The notes: a model not told the origin generated them from the letters alone. Shown: positions 1 to 9,427, counted from the stretch's first letter. The stretch: 64,000 bases of DNA from an uncultured Polaribacter sp. (GCF_947497695.1 NZ_CANMHM010000001.1:124001-188000); one strand, 5' to 3'. Program-made: numbers and translations.

Positions 1-2163
1 ATAGGTCCTGCAACACAACCCAATTCATCAGTATCATTTTACCCAGGAATGGGAAGGTTAAACACCATTGCCTTTAATGGTACAGACACAAATACCTTAT
101 ATGTTGGCTCACCTTCTGGTGGTGTTTGGAAAACAACAGATGCAGGAAACACCTGGTCTCCAAAAACTGATTATTTAGCAAATATTGGCGTTTCTCATCT
201 TATAATTGATCCTAATAACACCAATATTTTATATTTAGCAAGTGGTGATGCAGATTTTATTCACACAAGATCTATAGGTGTATACAAATCTACAAATGCT
301 GGAGATAGTTGGTCATTAACTGGTCTTAAATATCTATTAACAGAAAACGGAATTATTAGCAAGTTATTAATCGACCCAAACAATAGTAATATTGTTTTTG
401 CAACAACCAGAAATAGCATCAAAAAAACAACAAACGGAGGAACAACTTGGACTAATGTTTTTACAGAAAATGATGCTATCTTTAATGATATTGCATACAA
501 AATTGGAAGTAGTACAATAATATATGCAACTTCTAGGGCTGGTAAATTTTATTCATCAACAGATAATGGTACAAATTGGTTTTTAGTTTCAACACCTTCT
601 AATAGTAGATTAGATTTGGCATTAACTGCAAATGATACCGATTTAATTATGACCTTAGATGAAGCTGGTAAAATTAGAAAATCTACAGACGCAGGGGTTA
701 GTTGGACTGAGGTTAGTACAATTGCAAATTACAATTCTCAGAATGCATTTAACATGGCACTAGCCATTTCCCCCATTGATAAAAATTTAATTTTAGCAGG
801 TGGTGTAGATGGTTGGCGTTCTAAAGACGGTGGTGCAACTTGGGAAAGATATTTAGACGGTTATTGGGAAGAAGGTTTGCCCTATTTTTATGTACATTCA
901 GATCATCATGACATGGTTTTTGTACCAGGAACAAACAGTATTTTTTCTGTAAATGATGGAGGTATAAACAAAGGAGACGCCTCTTTAGATACCAATTGGA
1001 CAGATTTATCTTCAGGTTTGGCAATTACACAATATTATATGATTTCTGGAACTCCACAAAATACAAATCTATTAATAATGGGAGCTCAAGACAATGATAT
1101 TGCTGTGTATGATGGCACAAACTTTAAAGGCCAACATGCAGGTAGTGATGGTGTAGAAGGTTTATGGGATTATTCAAACTCAGACATTGCTTGGATGTGC
1201 AGTCAAGAAGGTTTTATGACAAGAACCTTAGATGGTTTTGCTACTTCTGTTGCACTAGATATCCCTGAAGGCGCTCCTTTTGTTTGGGAGGTAGAAATTC
1301 ATCCAACAATACCCACAACAATTTTTGCAGGTTTAGATGATATTTATAAATCTACAGATAGAGGAGATAATTGGACAAATTTAAACTCTGGTGTAGGTAC
1401 AATTGAATACATTTCTATTGCACCCTCAAATGCAAATACAATTTATGTTTCTGGAGAAAATGGAGAAGTTAAAAAAACAACTAACGGAGGTACTTCTTGG
1501 TCAGAAATTACATTGCCACAAAGTGGTTTTGTAAAAAGTATTGAAGTGCATCCAACAAATCCAACAGAAATTTACATTGCATATTCTGGTTACCAAAATG
1601 GTAAAGTATATAAATCTATTGATGGTGGAGATAATTTCACAAACATTACAGGTTCTTTGCCAAATATACCTACACATCAAATTCGTTACAAAACAGGTTC
1701 TACAAACGATGAATTGTTTTTAGCAACAGATTTAGGTGTTTATTACAGAAATAACATACAAGCAGATTGGGTTCAATTAGGTACAGGTTTACCTAACGTA
1801 ATTGTAAGTGATATTGCAATTGATTATGAATCAGAAAAATTAAGAGTAGCAACTTTTGGAAGAGGCGTTTGGGAAATTTCTATCACTAATACTGCTTTAG
1901 GTATTGATAATAATCAATTAGCAAAAAATGCAATTAGCTTATATCCTAACCCAACAAATAACAAGAATTTTAGTATAAAACTAAATAATTTAGAAGGTAA
2001 AAGCAACATCTCTGTTTACAATGTAATTGGTAGTGTCGTAAAAACTTTCAGCTCTGAAAACCAAGAAGAAAAAGTTGATTTATCTGATTTTTCTAGAGGA
2101 TTGTATTTTGTAAAGGTTACCAATAATGGAAAAAGTATTACTAAAAAAATACTTGTAAAATAA
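1..2163 (+). CDS. T9SS-secreted Asp-box beta-propeller protein, 5' partial
   Basis: The frame is open from the first base, so the true start lies upstream; the ATG at 49 is probably internal. The protein has about nine Asp-box motifs of the form (S/T)-x-D/N-x-G-x-(T/S)-W, such as KTTDAGNTW and SKDGGATW, spaced along the chain as in sortilin/BNR-type beta-propellers. The last about 80 residues are a type A T9SS sorting domain (LYPNPTNN, then SVYNVIGS, then SRGLYFVKV, ending in Lys-rich ITKKILVK). It should therefore be exported and then attached to or released from the cell surface. The substrate cannot be told; such propellers occur in glycosidases, but no catalytic residues are recognisable here. 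Confidence 0.85.
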   Translation: MGPATQPNSSVSFYPGMGRLNTIAFNGTDTNTLYVGSPSGGVWKTTDAGNTWSPKTDYLANIGVSHLIIDPNNTNILYLASGDADFIHTRSIGVYKSTNAGDSWSLTGLKYLLTENGIISKLLIDPNNSNIVFATTRNSIKKTTNGGTTWTNVFTENDAIFNDIAYKIGSSTIIYATSRAGKFYSSTDNGTNWFLVSTPSNSRLDLALTANDTDLIMTLDEAGKIRKSTDAGVSWTEVSTIANYNSQNAFNMALAISPIDKNLILAGGVDGWRSKDGGATWERYLDGYWEEGLPYFYVHSDHHDMVFVPGTNSIFSVNDGGINKGDASLDTNWTDLSSGLAITQYYMISGTPQNTNLLIMGAQDNDIAVYDGTNFKGQHAGSDGVEGLWDYSNSDIAWMCSQEGFMTRTLDGFATSVALDIPEGAPFVWEVEIHPTIPTTIFAGLDDIYKSTDRGDNWTNLNSGVGTIEYISIAPSNANTIYVSGENGEVKKTTNGGTSWSEITLPQSGFVKSIEVHPTNPTEIYIAYSGYQNGKVYKSIDGGDNFTNITGSLPNIPTHQIRYKTGSTNDELFLATDLGVYYRNNIQADWVQLGTGLPNVIVSDIAIDYESEKLRVATFGRGVWEISITNTALGIDNNQLAKNAISLYPNPTNNKNFSIKLNNLEGKSNISVYNVIGSVVKTFSSENQEEKVDLSDFSRGLYFVKVTNNGKSITKKILVK

Positions 2164-2164
2164 T

Positions 2165-2602
2165 ATGAAAATATTTTCATTCCTTTTAATGACCTTAGTA
2201 TTGATGAGTTGTAAAAATGATATCGAATTAGTTTCTGCCACTAAACAAAAAGTAATTCCTGGTCTAAAAAGTGTTGGTTCTTATTCTAATTATATATTTA
2301 AGGTTGATGTGAAATCTGATACGAACATTGTTATACATAAAATTTTAATTGTTGAAGATGGAAGCGTTTTTAACCCACAACCAAGAATTAAAAAAGAAAA
2401 GACAGCTGCTTATATTGATAAAATAACAGAAAAAGGAACCTATTTTATTGAAGGATCACTCAGAAAAGGGAAGTTTTCTTTGGATGAAAAAAGTAATTTA
2501 GACACTTCTAATGATAAAGCGATTATTTATTACACGCTAAATGAATCAGAAAAAAAAGTTGAAATAAAGTCTTTTATCAAAAAAATAAAAACGAGAAGAT
2601 AA
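2165..2602 (+). CDS. Small predicted lipoprotein, unknown function
   Basis: A 145-residue protein with a lipoprotein signal: basic MK start, hydrophobic stretch, then the lipobox LMSC with Cys at about residue 16. The mature part is Lys-rich and has no domain I recognise. The ATG lies one base after the stop of the T9SS propeller gene, so the two are probably co-transcribed and translationally coupled. That suggests, without proof, that it works with or beside the secreted propeller protein. Confidence 0.65.
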   Translation: MKIFSFLLMTLVLMSCKNDIELVSATKQKVIPGLKSVGSYSNYIFKVDVKSDTNIVIHKILIVEDGSVFNPQPRIKKEKTAAYIDKITEKGTYFIEGSLRKGKFSLDEKSNLDTSNDKAIIYYTLNESEKKVEIKSFIKKIKTRR

Positions 2603-2696
2603 AATTTAAACACATTATTTTATAGTATTTATTTCTTTTTGAATAGCGTAAATAAAGTTGTAAAAATTATGATTCGCTAAAATAAACTTTATAACT

Positions 2697-3413
2697 ATGA
2701 GTACTAAGCCAGAAGAATTAAATGATTATTTAAATAATCATTATATACATAGAAGTAATTGGTTAAGAGCAGCTGTTTTAGGTGCAAACGATGGAATTTT
2801 GTCTACTGCAAGTTTAGCTATTGGAGTTGCTGCTGCAAGTGATTTAAGAGCACCTATTATTTTAGCTACTTTGGCTGGTTTAGTTGCTGGTGCTTTATCT
2901 ATGGCTGCAGGAGAATATGTTTCTGTTAGTTCACAAACAGATATTGAAAATGCGGATATTGAAAGAGAAAAAATAGAATTAGAAGAAACGCCAGATATTG
3001 AGCTACAAATGTTGGCAAAAATTTACGAAAAGAGAGGTCTTAAAAAAGAAACTGCCTTAATAGTTGCAAAAGAATTTACTGAAAATGATGCTTTAGCAGC
3101 GCATGTTAGAGATGAATTAGGTATCAATGAGATTAGCCAGGCAAATCCTATTCAAGCTGCATTAGCTTCTGGAGCAGCTTTTACTATTGGAGGACTACTC
3201 CCTTTTTTAGTCACTCTTTTTCTCCCCTTAAAAAGCATGGAATACACTATCTATGGTTTTGCCATAATTTTTCTAATGATTCTTGGAGCATTATCTGCTA
3301 AAGCAGGAGGCTCAAGTATTATGAAAGCTGTTTTAAGGGTTACTTTTTGGGGCACTATTACCATGGGTTTAACAGCTTTAGTTGGATATTGGTTTCATAT
3401 TAATATTACATAA
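2697..3413 (+). CDS. VIT1/CCC1-family iron/manganese transporter
   Basis: A 238-residue membrane protein of the VIT1/CCC1 family, which moves Fe2+ or Mn2+ out of the cytoplasm. The family pattern is clear: an N-terminal helix with RAAVLGANDGILSTASLAIG, a second segment GALSMAAGEYVSVSSQ, then an acidic cytoplasmic stretch rich in Glu (about residues 83-105; metal-binding loop in the family), and three further hydrophobic helices at the C-terminus. Length is normal for the bacterial family. It is flanked by short intergenic regions and appears to be a single-gene unit; the metal cannot be assigned from sequence. Confidence 0.85.
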   Translation: MSTKPEELNDYLNNHYIHRSNWLRAAVLGANDGILSTASLAIGVAAASDLRAPIILATLAGLVAGALSMAAGEYVSVSSQTDIENADIEREKIELEETPDIELQMLAKIYEKRGLKKETALIVAKEFTENDALAAHVRDELGINEISQANPIQAALASGAAFTIGGLLPFLVTLFLPLKSMEYTIYGFAIIFLMILGALSAKAGGSSIMKAVLRVTFWGTITMGLTALVGYWFHINIT

Positions 3414-3433
3414 AATTAGCTTTCAATTATAAC

Positions 3434-3441
3434 TACTTTTG
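3434..3441 (+). promoter_or_regulatory. Candidate -7 box (TACTTTTG)
   Basis: TACTTTTG matches the Bacteroidota -7 consensus TAnnTTTG and lies about 70 bases before the SGNH hydrolase start. No convincing -33 TTG is present at the expected distance, so this is a weak call. Confidence 0.3.
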
Positions 3442-3509
3442 TTATATGAGCATAAAAGGAAAAGAAATAAAAAATTATAAAATAATAATTAGCCAATTTG
3501 TAAATCACA

Positions 3510-4613
3510 ATGAAAATTAATAGTCACTATTTATTAATCTTATTTCTTAGCTTACTATCAACAAGTATTTTCTCACAGAATAAAGAAAATTTTCCCAAAA
3601 CAGGTGTTTTTTTGTCTTTACCAGAAAATTTATACATTGTAGAAGGAAATAGATTAGAAATATTTAAACATTCTATTATAAATGCCATCAATCCTGATAA
3701 TTATTATTTAGAAGCAACAATAATAAATGGTGAACCAAAAGGATATTTTTATGATAGGGTTTATATTTATGATGCCCAGATTGGAGATGCTGATATGACA
3801 ATTCAGTTTACTATAAAAAACGATAAACTTGAGATTATAGATACCCAAAAAAGCATCATACATGTTGTAGAAAAAGCATCTAATCCACTAGCTAACAAAA
3901 CAGTTTTACTAATAGGAGATAGTTTTACCCAAACAGACGTATATCCTAATGAATTATCAAGACGTTTAAAAGAAACAGGAGGATTACCTATTGCTGATGA
4001 ACTAGAGAACCTAACATTTATAGGAACTAATAATTTTGACGGATTGCCACGTGAAGGTTGGAGTGGCAAAAGTTGGAGTCACTTTTTAAGTAACAAATCA
4101 CCTTTTTACAACCCTAAAACAAAACAAATAGATTTTGAAAATTATTGTAAAGTGAATGGTTATAAAGGTATTGACTATGTAGTAATATTGTTAGGCACAA
4201 ATGACTTTTCAAATAACACCATTATTTCTAGTCTTTTCAACAAATTAATATCTTACAATCCAAACATAAAAGGAATCGTAACTGGTGTTATAACACCTAC
4301 TCCTTTTGGAGGTGCAGGAAGTGAAGGAATACACACCAACCAAACATACTTTAAGGGAGTTGTTAATTCTTTAGCTTATAACAGAAAATTAGAAACTTTG
4401 GTAAAAAACAATTATAAAGCTACATTTGTTTTTGCTGATATTTTACCTTCATTAGATACTCAAAATAATATGCAATTTGCTAAAGTTCCATCGAGCTTTA
4501 GAAACCAAACAACTTTAGTAAAACAAGGTACAAATAATGTTCATCCAGCTAAAGCTGGATATTTGCAAATTGCAGACATAATATATAATGCATTTGTAAC
4601 TTTTTTACAATAA
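3510..4613 (+). CDS. Secreted SGNH/GDSL-family hydrolase
   Basis: A 367-residue protein with an N-terminal signal peptide (MKINSHYLLILFLSLLSTSIFSQ). An N-terminal beta-rich part (about 25-125) precedes an SGNH hydrolase domain. Block I is IGDSFTQ with nucleophile Ser138; block III is GTNDF with Asn231; block V is NNVHPAKAGY with His345. The Asp usually found three residues before the His is Asn342 here. Members hydrolyse esters of lipids or O-acetylated carbohydrates. Substrate is unknown and neighbours give no hint. A carbohydrate or acetyl esterase role is only an inference from the export signal. Confidence 0.8.
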   Translation: MKINSHYLLILFLSLLSTSIFSQNKENFPKTGVFLSLPENLYIVEGNRLEIFKHSIINAINPDNYYLEATIINGEPKGYFYDRVYIYDAQIGDADMTIQFTIKNDKLEIIDTQKSIIHVVEKASNPLANKTVLLIGDSFTQTDVYPNELSRRLKETGGLPIADELENLTFIGTNNFDGLPREGWSGKSWSHFLSNKSPFYNPKTKQIDFENYCKVNGYKGIDYVVILLGTNDFSNNTIISSLFNKLISYNPNIKGIVTGVITPTPFGGAGSEGIHTNQTYFKGVVNSLAYNRKLETLVKNNYKATFVFADILPSLDTQNNMQFAKVPSSFRNQTTLVKQGTNNVHPAKAGYLQIADIIYNAFVTFLQ

Positions 4614-4678
4614 AACGGAGACTTTAATAACACGTGATTAAAAAATAAGTATAACAGGAAATAAGCGAAGTAGTTTTT

Positions 4679-5794
4679 TTACTCTATCTTTCCATCATCA
4701 ACAGCACCCATTTTTTTAGCTCTATTTTCCCAAGATTTTCTGGCATGAGCTTGTAAATCTGCAACAGAGTCAGATTCATCCATAATTTCTAAACCTAATA
4801 AAGTTTCTATAACATCTTCTTGAGAAACCAAACCACTTACAGAACCATATTCATCTACAACTAAAGCAATATGTTCTTTTTCTTTAATTAATTTATCAAA
4901 CAAATTTGCAATTGATAAATCTCTACTTGTAACGATAATGTTTCTTTTTATAGAAGCTAAATTTTGTGCTCCTTTGCCATTAATCATGGCCTCTAATAAA
5001 TTATCTTTTAAGAAATAACCCGTAATTTCATCTGGGTTTTCTGCAAAAACAGGTATTCTTGAAAAACGTAAATTTTTATGATTGTTATAAAAAGTCTCAA
5101 TTGTTTCTGTTTCATCTGCAATTTCTAAAACAGATCTTGGAGTCATTACATCATTAACCTTAATCTCTTTAAAACCTAGTAAGTTTCTGATTACTTTACT
5201 TTCATTTTTTTGAAAAACACCGTCTTTTTCAGCCATATCTGTCATTACCAAAAAACTCTCTCTACTTAAAATACTTCCATGTCCTTTACCCCCAATTAAT
5301 TTTGTTGTTAATTGTAATAACCACAAAAAGCCAGTCCATTTTAATGGAAAAATCATCACTTTTAGTGCTTTAGAAGTAAAATTTGCTAATTGCTTCCAAT
5401 ACGTTGCTCCTATTGTTTTAGGTATAATTTCTGAAGCTACTAATATTAAAATAGTCATTATAGTAGATACTACACCTACCATTAAATCTTCAGTAATTTT
5501 TATACCAAAAAATGTTTTAACAGAAGAACCATACATTTCTGCGTAGGCAACTTTTGCTTGCACACCTACTAAAATTGCACCAACAGTATGTGCAATTGTA
5601 TTGATTGTTAAAATAGCAATTAAGGGTTTGTCTACATCTTTTTTTAAGACTTCTAAATCGGTAGCAAAATCATGTCCTTCTTTCTTTTTTAGGTTGATAA
5701 AAGTTGGCGTAATACTTAACAAAACTGCCTCTAGTATAGAGCATAAAAATGAAAAGAAAATTGAAACAGTAGCAAAAATTATTAAAAGTGTCAT
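4679..5794 (-). CDS. CNNM/CorC-type transporter (DUF21 plus CBS pair)
   Basis: A 371-residue protein with an N-terminal DUF21 membrane domain (about residues 1-180, several hydrophobic helices, starting MTLLIIFATVSIFFSFLCSILEA) and a cytoplasmic CBS pair (about 205-345, with MTPRSVLEIADETE and VDEYGSVSGLVSQEDVIE). It lacks the C-terminal CorC_HlyC transporter-associated domain found in longer family members. The family is linked to Mg2+ or Co2+ homeostasis; the old name 'hemolysin' is not supported as a function. A second, longer relative is encoded at 58310-59575. Confidence 0.85.
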   Translation of the reverse strand: MTLLIIFATVSIFFSFLCSILEAVLLSITPTFINLKKKEGHDFATDLEVLKKDVDKPLIAILTINTIAHTVGAILVGVQAKVAYAEMYGSSVKTFFGIKITEDLMVGVVSTIMTILILVASEIIPKTIGATYWKQLANFTSKALKVMIFPLKWTGFLWLLQLTTKLIGGKGHGSILSRESFLVMTDMAEKDGVFQKNESKVIRNLLGFKEIKVNDVMTPRSVLEIADETETIETFYNNHKNLRFSRIPVFAENPDEITGYFLKDNLLEAMINGKGAQNLASIKRNIIVTSRDLSIANLFDKLIKEKEHIALVVDEYGSVSGLVSQEDVIETLLGLEIMDESDSVADLQAHARKSWENRAKKMGAVDDGKIE

Positions 5795-5865
5795 TAATAG
5801 AATTTTAAAGTGTAAAAATACATAAAATAAAGGCTATTAAATATGATGATATCGTTAAAATAAAT

Positions 5866-5895
5866 AAAGCCTCAAGAATTTATTCTTGAGGCTTT
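5866..5895 (-). terminator. Stem-loop terminator after the DUF3078 gene
   Basis: A perfect 13-bp stem (AAAGCCTCAAGAA pairing with TTCTTGAGGCTTT) with a 4-base loop lies about 20 bases after the minus-strand stop at 5917. The A/T-rich flank fits a rho-independent terminator for the DUF3078 gene. Confidence 0.75.
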
Positions 5896-5916
5896 ATAAA
5901 ATAATATGTATTTAAA

Positions 5917-6825
5917 TTATAAAGAATAGCTTAAACCAAATACCCAATAAGATTGTATTTTATTATCGGCGTCTTTGATATCAGTTACCCCTTGAAAATT
6001 TGCTGCTTCTTGTTTATTATCACGCAAACCTAACTCAAAACCAAGTCCAATTCCTTTCCAAACTGTATAACCAAAAGAATTTGTAAAAGTCCAGTTAGAT
6101 AAATCTCCATCTTCATAACTTTGAAAGGTAGAAAAATTAGACTTTACACTTAGTTTACCGTATTTTTTAGTATAATCAGCTACAATTTTTGCTCCTAATG
6201 AAGAATTGAAAATTGGACTACTGTTACTAAAAACAAAATTGTAATTTCCTGGGTGTATTACAACTACTAAATTGTCTGTAGGTGTCCAAGTAGCACCAAC
6301 ACCTAAATCTAAAAATCCAGGGTTGTTAAAATTGTCTATAATAGTTGTTCTATATTCTGCCAAACCAGAAAGAGCCCATTTTTTGTTTAATCTTTTACCA
6401 TAAAGTGAACTCAGTGTAAAAACATCTGTTGCAGTTTCAAAGTCACTACTATCAAGGTTGCTATTTCTATCATCTAACTTTACCCAACCTAAATTGATTG
6501 TTGCTGAGTTTCTCCAAAAATAATCTGCTTCAATTAAATTAGCAAAACCATTTACAGTTATACCAATATTACCTGCATCTGCATCAGGTGCAACTCTAGA
6601 ATACCAGTTGCTAAAACCAGATAAATTTGCACCAATGGTACCAAAAGCACCTTTTCTCCATCCTGGTAGTGCATCAATTTTTGCTTGTAAAGCATTTACT
6701 TCTCCTTGTAATTCTGCAATTTTAGCTTTTTTTGGAGCTTGTTCTGCTTTTAGTTCTTCTGCTGTTTGTGCATTCATTGAAATACTAATGAATAGCATTA
6801 AAAATAAGATTGATAAATTTTTCAT
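5917..6825 (-). CDS. DUF3078 outer-membrane-type protein with coiled coil
   Basis: A 302-residue protein with a signal peptide ending at SMNAQ (about residue 19), then a predicted coiled coil (about 20-53, alternating Lys/Glu/Leu/Ala), then the DUF3078 signature region starting WRKGAFGTIGANLSGFSNW. The remainder has alternating beta strands rich in aromatic residues and ends in Leu, as in outer-membrane beta-barrels. It follows another DUF3078 gene on the same strand, 60 bases away. Function is unknown; membrane location is inferred from the signal peptide and strand pattern. Confidence 0.8.
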   Translation of the reverse strand: MKNLSILFLMLFISISMNAQTAEELKAEQAPKKAKIAELQGEVNALQAKIDALPGWRKGAFGTIGANLSGFSNWYSRVAPDADAGNIGITVNGFANLIEADYFWRNSATINLGWVKLDDRNSNLDSSDFETATDVFTLSSLYGKRLNKKWALSGLAEYRTTIIDNFNNPGFLDLGVGATWTPTDNLVVVIHPGNYNFVFSNSSPIFNSSLGAKIVADYTKKYGKLSVKSNFSTFQSYEDGDLSNWTFTNSFGYTVWKGIGLGFELGLRDNKQEAANFQGVTDIKDADNKIQSYWVFGLSYSL

Positions 6826-6885
6826 TGTTGTGTTTTTAAATTTTAGCGTGCAAACTTACACTTTTTAATTTAGACAATAAAAAAA

Positions 6886-7743
6886 CTAATAAGTCACTTT
6901 TTCATGAAAACTGTAATTTAAACCCAAGCCAAATAATTCTCTAAACTGAATTCTACTAGAAGCATTATCGTCAATAATTGTATGAAAAGTCATTTGCATT
7001 TTAATATGCTTATTTACTTTAAAACGAATATTTGCTTGATAATCTGTATCTAAGTTGCCAACATTTGCTAAATAATCTGTGTAAACTGTGAGTATATTTT
7101 CCATTTCAATGTTTTCCATTAAAATAAACTTATAATAACCAGACAAATTAAAACCTAAACTAAATGCAGTATTTTCTCCTTCTTCCACCCCAAACTTCCC
7201 AGAAAAATTATCGTTTACAAAAGTATATCTAGCAGTTGCTGGTGCAATATTAAAGTTGAATTCATCAGATTTTTTTAATAGCATACCAGGTCCAAAAGTT
7301 AAATAGGCAGGAGATAAAAAATCAGAAACTTTAATATCTTTCTTGTAATCGAAACCTTTTGTGTATTGTGTTCTAAAGTTGCCAATAAAGGATAAAAACC
7401 AATAATTAGCCGTTTTTAAACCAAAAAGAGTGTTCAATTCAAAACGATCATTGGTTTTTCTAAAACCTTGCTCACTTAAATGACTCATTCCATAACCTGT
7501 TAAAAGTCTAGAATCCCAATTAATATTATTTTTCTTGTAATTAAAGTCGTAATTAACATTTAAGTCTCCTGCAACTGTATCTTCTCCTCCAGAAGCCCAA
7601 TTAGAAAAAGAAGATTGATTAAACACAAAAGCAAACCTTCCATGAATTTTCCATTTAGGTTTAGGTAGAGTGTCTTTTTTCTTTTTTTGAGCAAAAAAAG
7701 AAGTAGAAGTAATGAGTAATAAAAGAAGTAAAAGTCTTCTCAT
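6886..7743 (-). CDS. DUF3078 outer-membrane-type protein
   Basis: The longest frame begins at 7761, but the ATG at 7743 gives a cleaner signal peptide (MRRLLLLLLLITSTSFFAQ), so that start is preferred. The mature protein begins with a Lys-rich stretch, then WKIHGRFAFVFNQSSFSNWASGGEDT, the DUF3078 signature, followed by many short amphipathic strands and an aromatic-rich C-terminus. This suggests a barrel of about 285 residues in the outer membrane. It sits directly downstream of DUF2480 and the suf genes, but that position alone does not show a role in Fe-S biology. Confidence 0.8.
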   Translation of the reverse strand: MRRLLLLLLLITSTSFFAQKKKKDTLPKPKWKIHGRFAFVFNQSSFSNWASGGEDTVAGDLNVNYDFNYKKNNINWDSRLLTGYGMSHLSEQGFRKTNDRFELNTLFGLKTANYWFLSFIGNFRTQYTKGFDYKKDIKVSDFLSPAYLTFGPGMLLKKSDEFNFNIAPATARYTFVNDNFSGKFGVEEGENTAFSLGFNLSGYYKFILMENIEMENILTVYTDYLANVGNLDTDYQANIRFKVNKHIKMQMTFHTIIDDNASSRIQFRELFGLGLNYSFHEKVTY

Positions 7744-7780
7744 TTTAAAAAAATTAAACAAAAAATATACTTAGATAATA

Positions 7781-8290
7781 CTATTTTTTAGATTTATATA
7801 AAGGTACTGTAGAACAAGCTTCACCAAACATTATTGATCTTGCTATGGGTTGTAGTTTTTCAATTAAAAAAGCATAAGCAGATGCAGGTATTGGTTTTTC
7901 TGCACAACCTTTTATAATTACTGGTGCATTTGCATATTCTTTAAAATCTACAAAACTTAATAATTCTTGGTAAATAACAGTCTCTAACAACTCTAAATTA
8001 CCAATAACAACCTTATTTGCAAAAGGTGTTATTTCTGATGCAACCAACATAAAAGCCCATGAAGGAATAATAGCATCTACAGAGCAAGTAATTGCAACAA
8101 AAGAATTTTTATATTGAGACCAATCGTGGTTTTTTACAGACGTTCTAAAGTCTGTTTCTTTTAAAATTAACTCTTGAAACAACCAATCTTTAACATCAAA
8201 TAAAACTCTTTTCTCTTTAGGATAAATTTCTTCTAAATCGAAGGTTTTTAGTTTGCTGTTAGCTACTCTATTTACAATTTCTTCTTTCAT
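7781..8290 (-). CDS. DUF2480 family protein
   Basis: A 169-residue soluble protein of the Bacteroidota family DUF2480, recognised by the opening IVNRVANSKLKTFDLEEIYP and the central SWAFMLVASEITPFANKVVIG. It contains conserved Cys residues (ITCSVDA, KGCAEKP, GEACSTVP), the last two near the C-terminus, which could bind a metal or cluster. It follows sufE and the DUF59 gene on the same strand, an order common in this family of bacteria. A role in Fe-S assembly is therefore likely but inferred from context only. Confidence 0.85.
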   Translation of the reverse strand: MKEEIVNRVANSKLKTFDLEEIYPKEKRVLFDVKDWLFQELILKETDFRTSVKNHDWSQYKNSFVAITCSVDAIIPSWAFMLVASEITPFANKVVIGNLELLETVIYQELLSFVDFKEYANAPVIIKGCAEKPIPASAYAFLIEKLQPIARSIMFGEACSTVPLYKSKK

Positions 8291-8367
8291 ATTTCAGTTT
8301 CAACGTTTTAAAGTTTCAAAGTTTTCAATTTTAACTCATCACTCAAAACTCAACATTCATAACTATT

Positions 8368-8688
8368 TTAAAGCATTCCTAATTCTAACTTTGCTTCTTC
8401 ACTCATCATTTCATTTGTCCAAGTAGGATCAAATGTAATCTCTACTTCACACTCGTTAATCTCTTTTAATGTTTTTATCTTTTCCTCTACATCTCTTGGT
8501 AAACTTTCTGCAACAGGGCAATTTGGCGATGTTAAAGTCATTAGTATTTTTGCATTGTTTTCTTCAGAAACAAAAACATCATAAATTAAGCCTAACTCGT
8601 AAATATCTACTGGTATTTCTGGATCATAAATAGTTTTTAAAACATTTACAATTTTATCTCCTATCTCTTCTAACTCTTTATCTGTCAT
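8368..8688 (-). CDS. SufT-like DUF59/MIP18 Fe-S assembly factor
   Basis: A 106-residue single-domain DUF59 (MIP18) protein. The signature YDPEIPVDIYELGLIYDV (about 21-38) and TLTSPNCPVAESLP with the conserved Cys57 are present. Relatives assist maturation of Fe-S proteins. It lies between sufE and DUF2480 on the same strand. The gap to sufE (140 bases) contains a degenerate inverted repeat rather than an obvious promoter. Confidence 0.88.
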   Translation of the reverse strand: MTDKELEEIGDKIVNVLKTIYDPEIPVDIYELGLIYDVFVSEENNAKILMTLTSPNCPVAESLPRDVEEKIKTLKEINECEVEITFDPTWTNEMMSEEAKLELGML

Positions 8689-8744
8689 ATTGTTTATTTT
8701 TCAAAAGGATTTAAACCTGTTGTGTTTTTAATCTTATTATTTAC

Positions 8745-8771
8745 TTTACACTTTAACAAGCTCAGTGTAAA
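8745..8771. repeat. Inverted repeat between sufE and the DUF59 gene
   Basis: TTTACACT and AGTGTAAA form an 8-bp stem around a 11-base loop containing AACAAGCTC. With the nearby AGTCTGTCGAAAAC (about 8809-8822) it resembles degenerate Bacteroidota intergenic palindromes containing CGACAAGCTCAG. It is not followed by a clear T tract in the direction of the genes. Confidence 0.45.
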
Positions 8772-8828
8772 ATTAGTTGTAGCAATTAAATTTCAGCCTT
8801 TTTAGTCTAAGTCTGTCGAAAACTATTT

Positions 8829-9254
8829 TTAATTTGCTAATTTACTTTGTTGCCCAATTGCATACATTTTAATATACTTAATCATAGAAACCAATCCATT
8901 TGCTCTTGTAGGACTTAAATGCTCTTTTAAACCAATTTGATCAATAAAATCTGTATTTGCAGCTAAAACATCTGCAGGTTTTTGGTTAGAATAAACACGT
9001 AATAACAGTGCTACAATTCCTTTGGTTAAAATAGCATCACTATCTGCAGAAAATTTAATTTTGTCATTCTCTAGCTCAGAAAATATCCAAACTTTAGACT
9101 GGCATCCCTTTATTATATTTTCATCTACCTTATTTTCATCAGCAATAATTGGTAAGGATTTACCTAATTCTATAATATATTCATAGCGTTCCATCCAATC
9201 GTCAAACATAGAAAACTCATCAATAATTTCTTCTTGTATTTCTTTGATAGTCAT
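8829..9254 (-). CDS. sufE: SufE, cysteine desulfuration partner
   Basis: A 141-residue SufE protein, which takes the persulfide from the desulfurase SufS and passes it to the SufBCD scaffold. The family pattern is complete: FSMFDDWMERYEYIIELGK near the N-terminus (about 14-32) and KGCQSKVWI with the active Cys51, then an IVALLLRVYSNQKP segment and LSPTRANGLVSMI near the end. It is the most upstream suf-type gene in view and is followed on the same strand by DUF59 and DUF2480; sufBCDS themselves are not in this window. Confidence 0.93.
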   Translation of the reverse strand: MTIKEIQEEIIDEFSMFDDWMERYEYIIELGKSLPIIADENKVDENIIKGCQSKVWIFSELENDKIKFSADSDAILTKGIVALLLRVYSNQKPADVLAANTDFIDQIGLKEHLSPTRANGLVSMIKYIKMYAIGQQSKLAN

Positions 9255-9427
9255 TTTTAAAACTTATTTTTGCAACATCATAAGATGTTTTAAATTTAAA
9301 AAACAAAATTACGACAAAAAAAGTATTTTTAATGCTTGTAAAATAGATTATTAATATCGGTTAATTGGTGTTATTTATTTCTAATTAACGTAAAAAAACC
9401 TTCCTTTTTGAGGGAATAAAACAGAAA

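Noticed and set aside
4679-5794. 'Hemolysin' function for the CNNM proteins
   Set aside because: The label is historical; the DUF21/CBS architecture points to ion transport.
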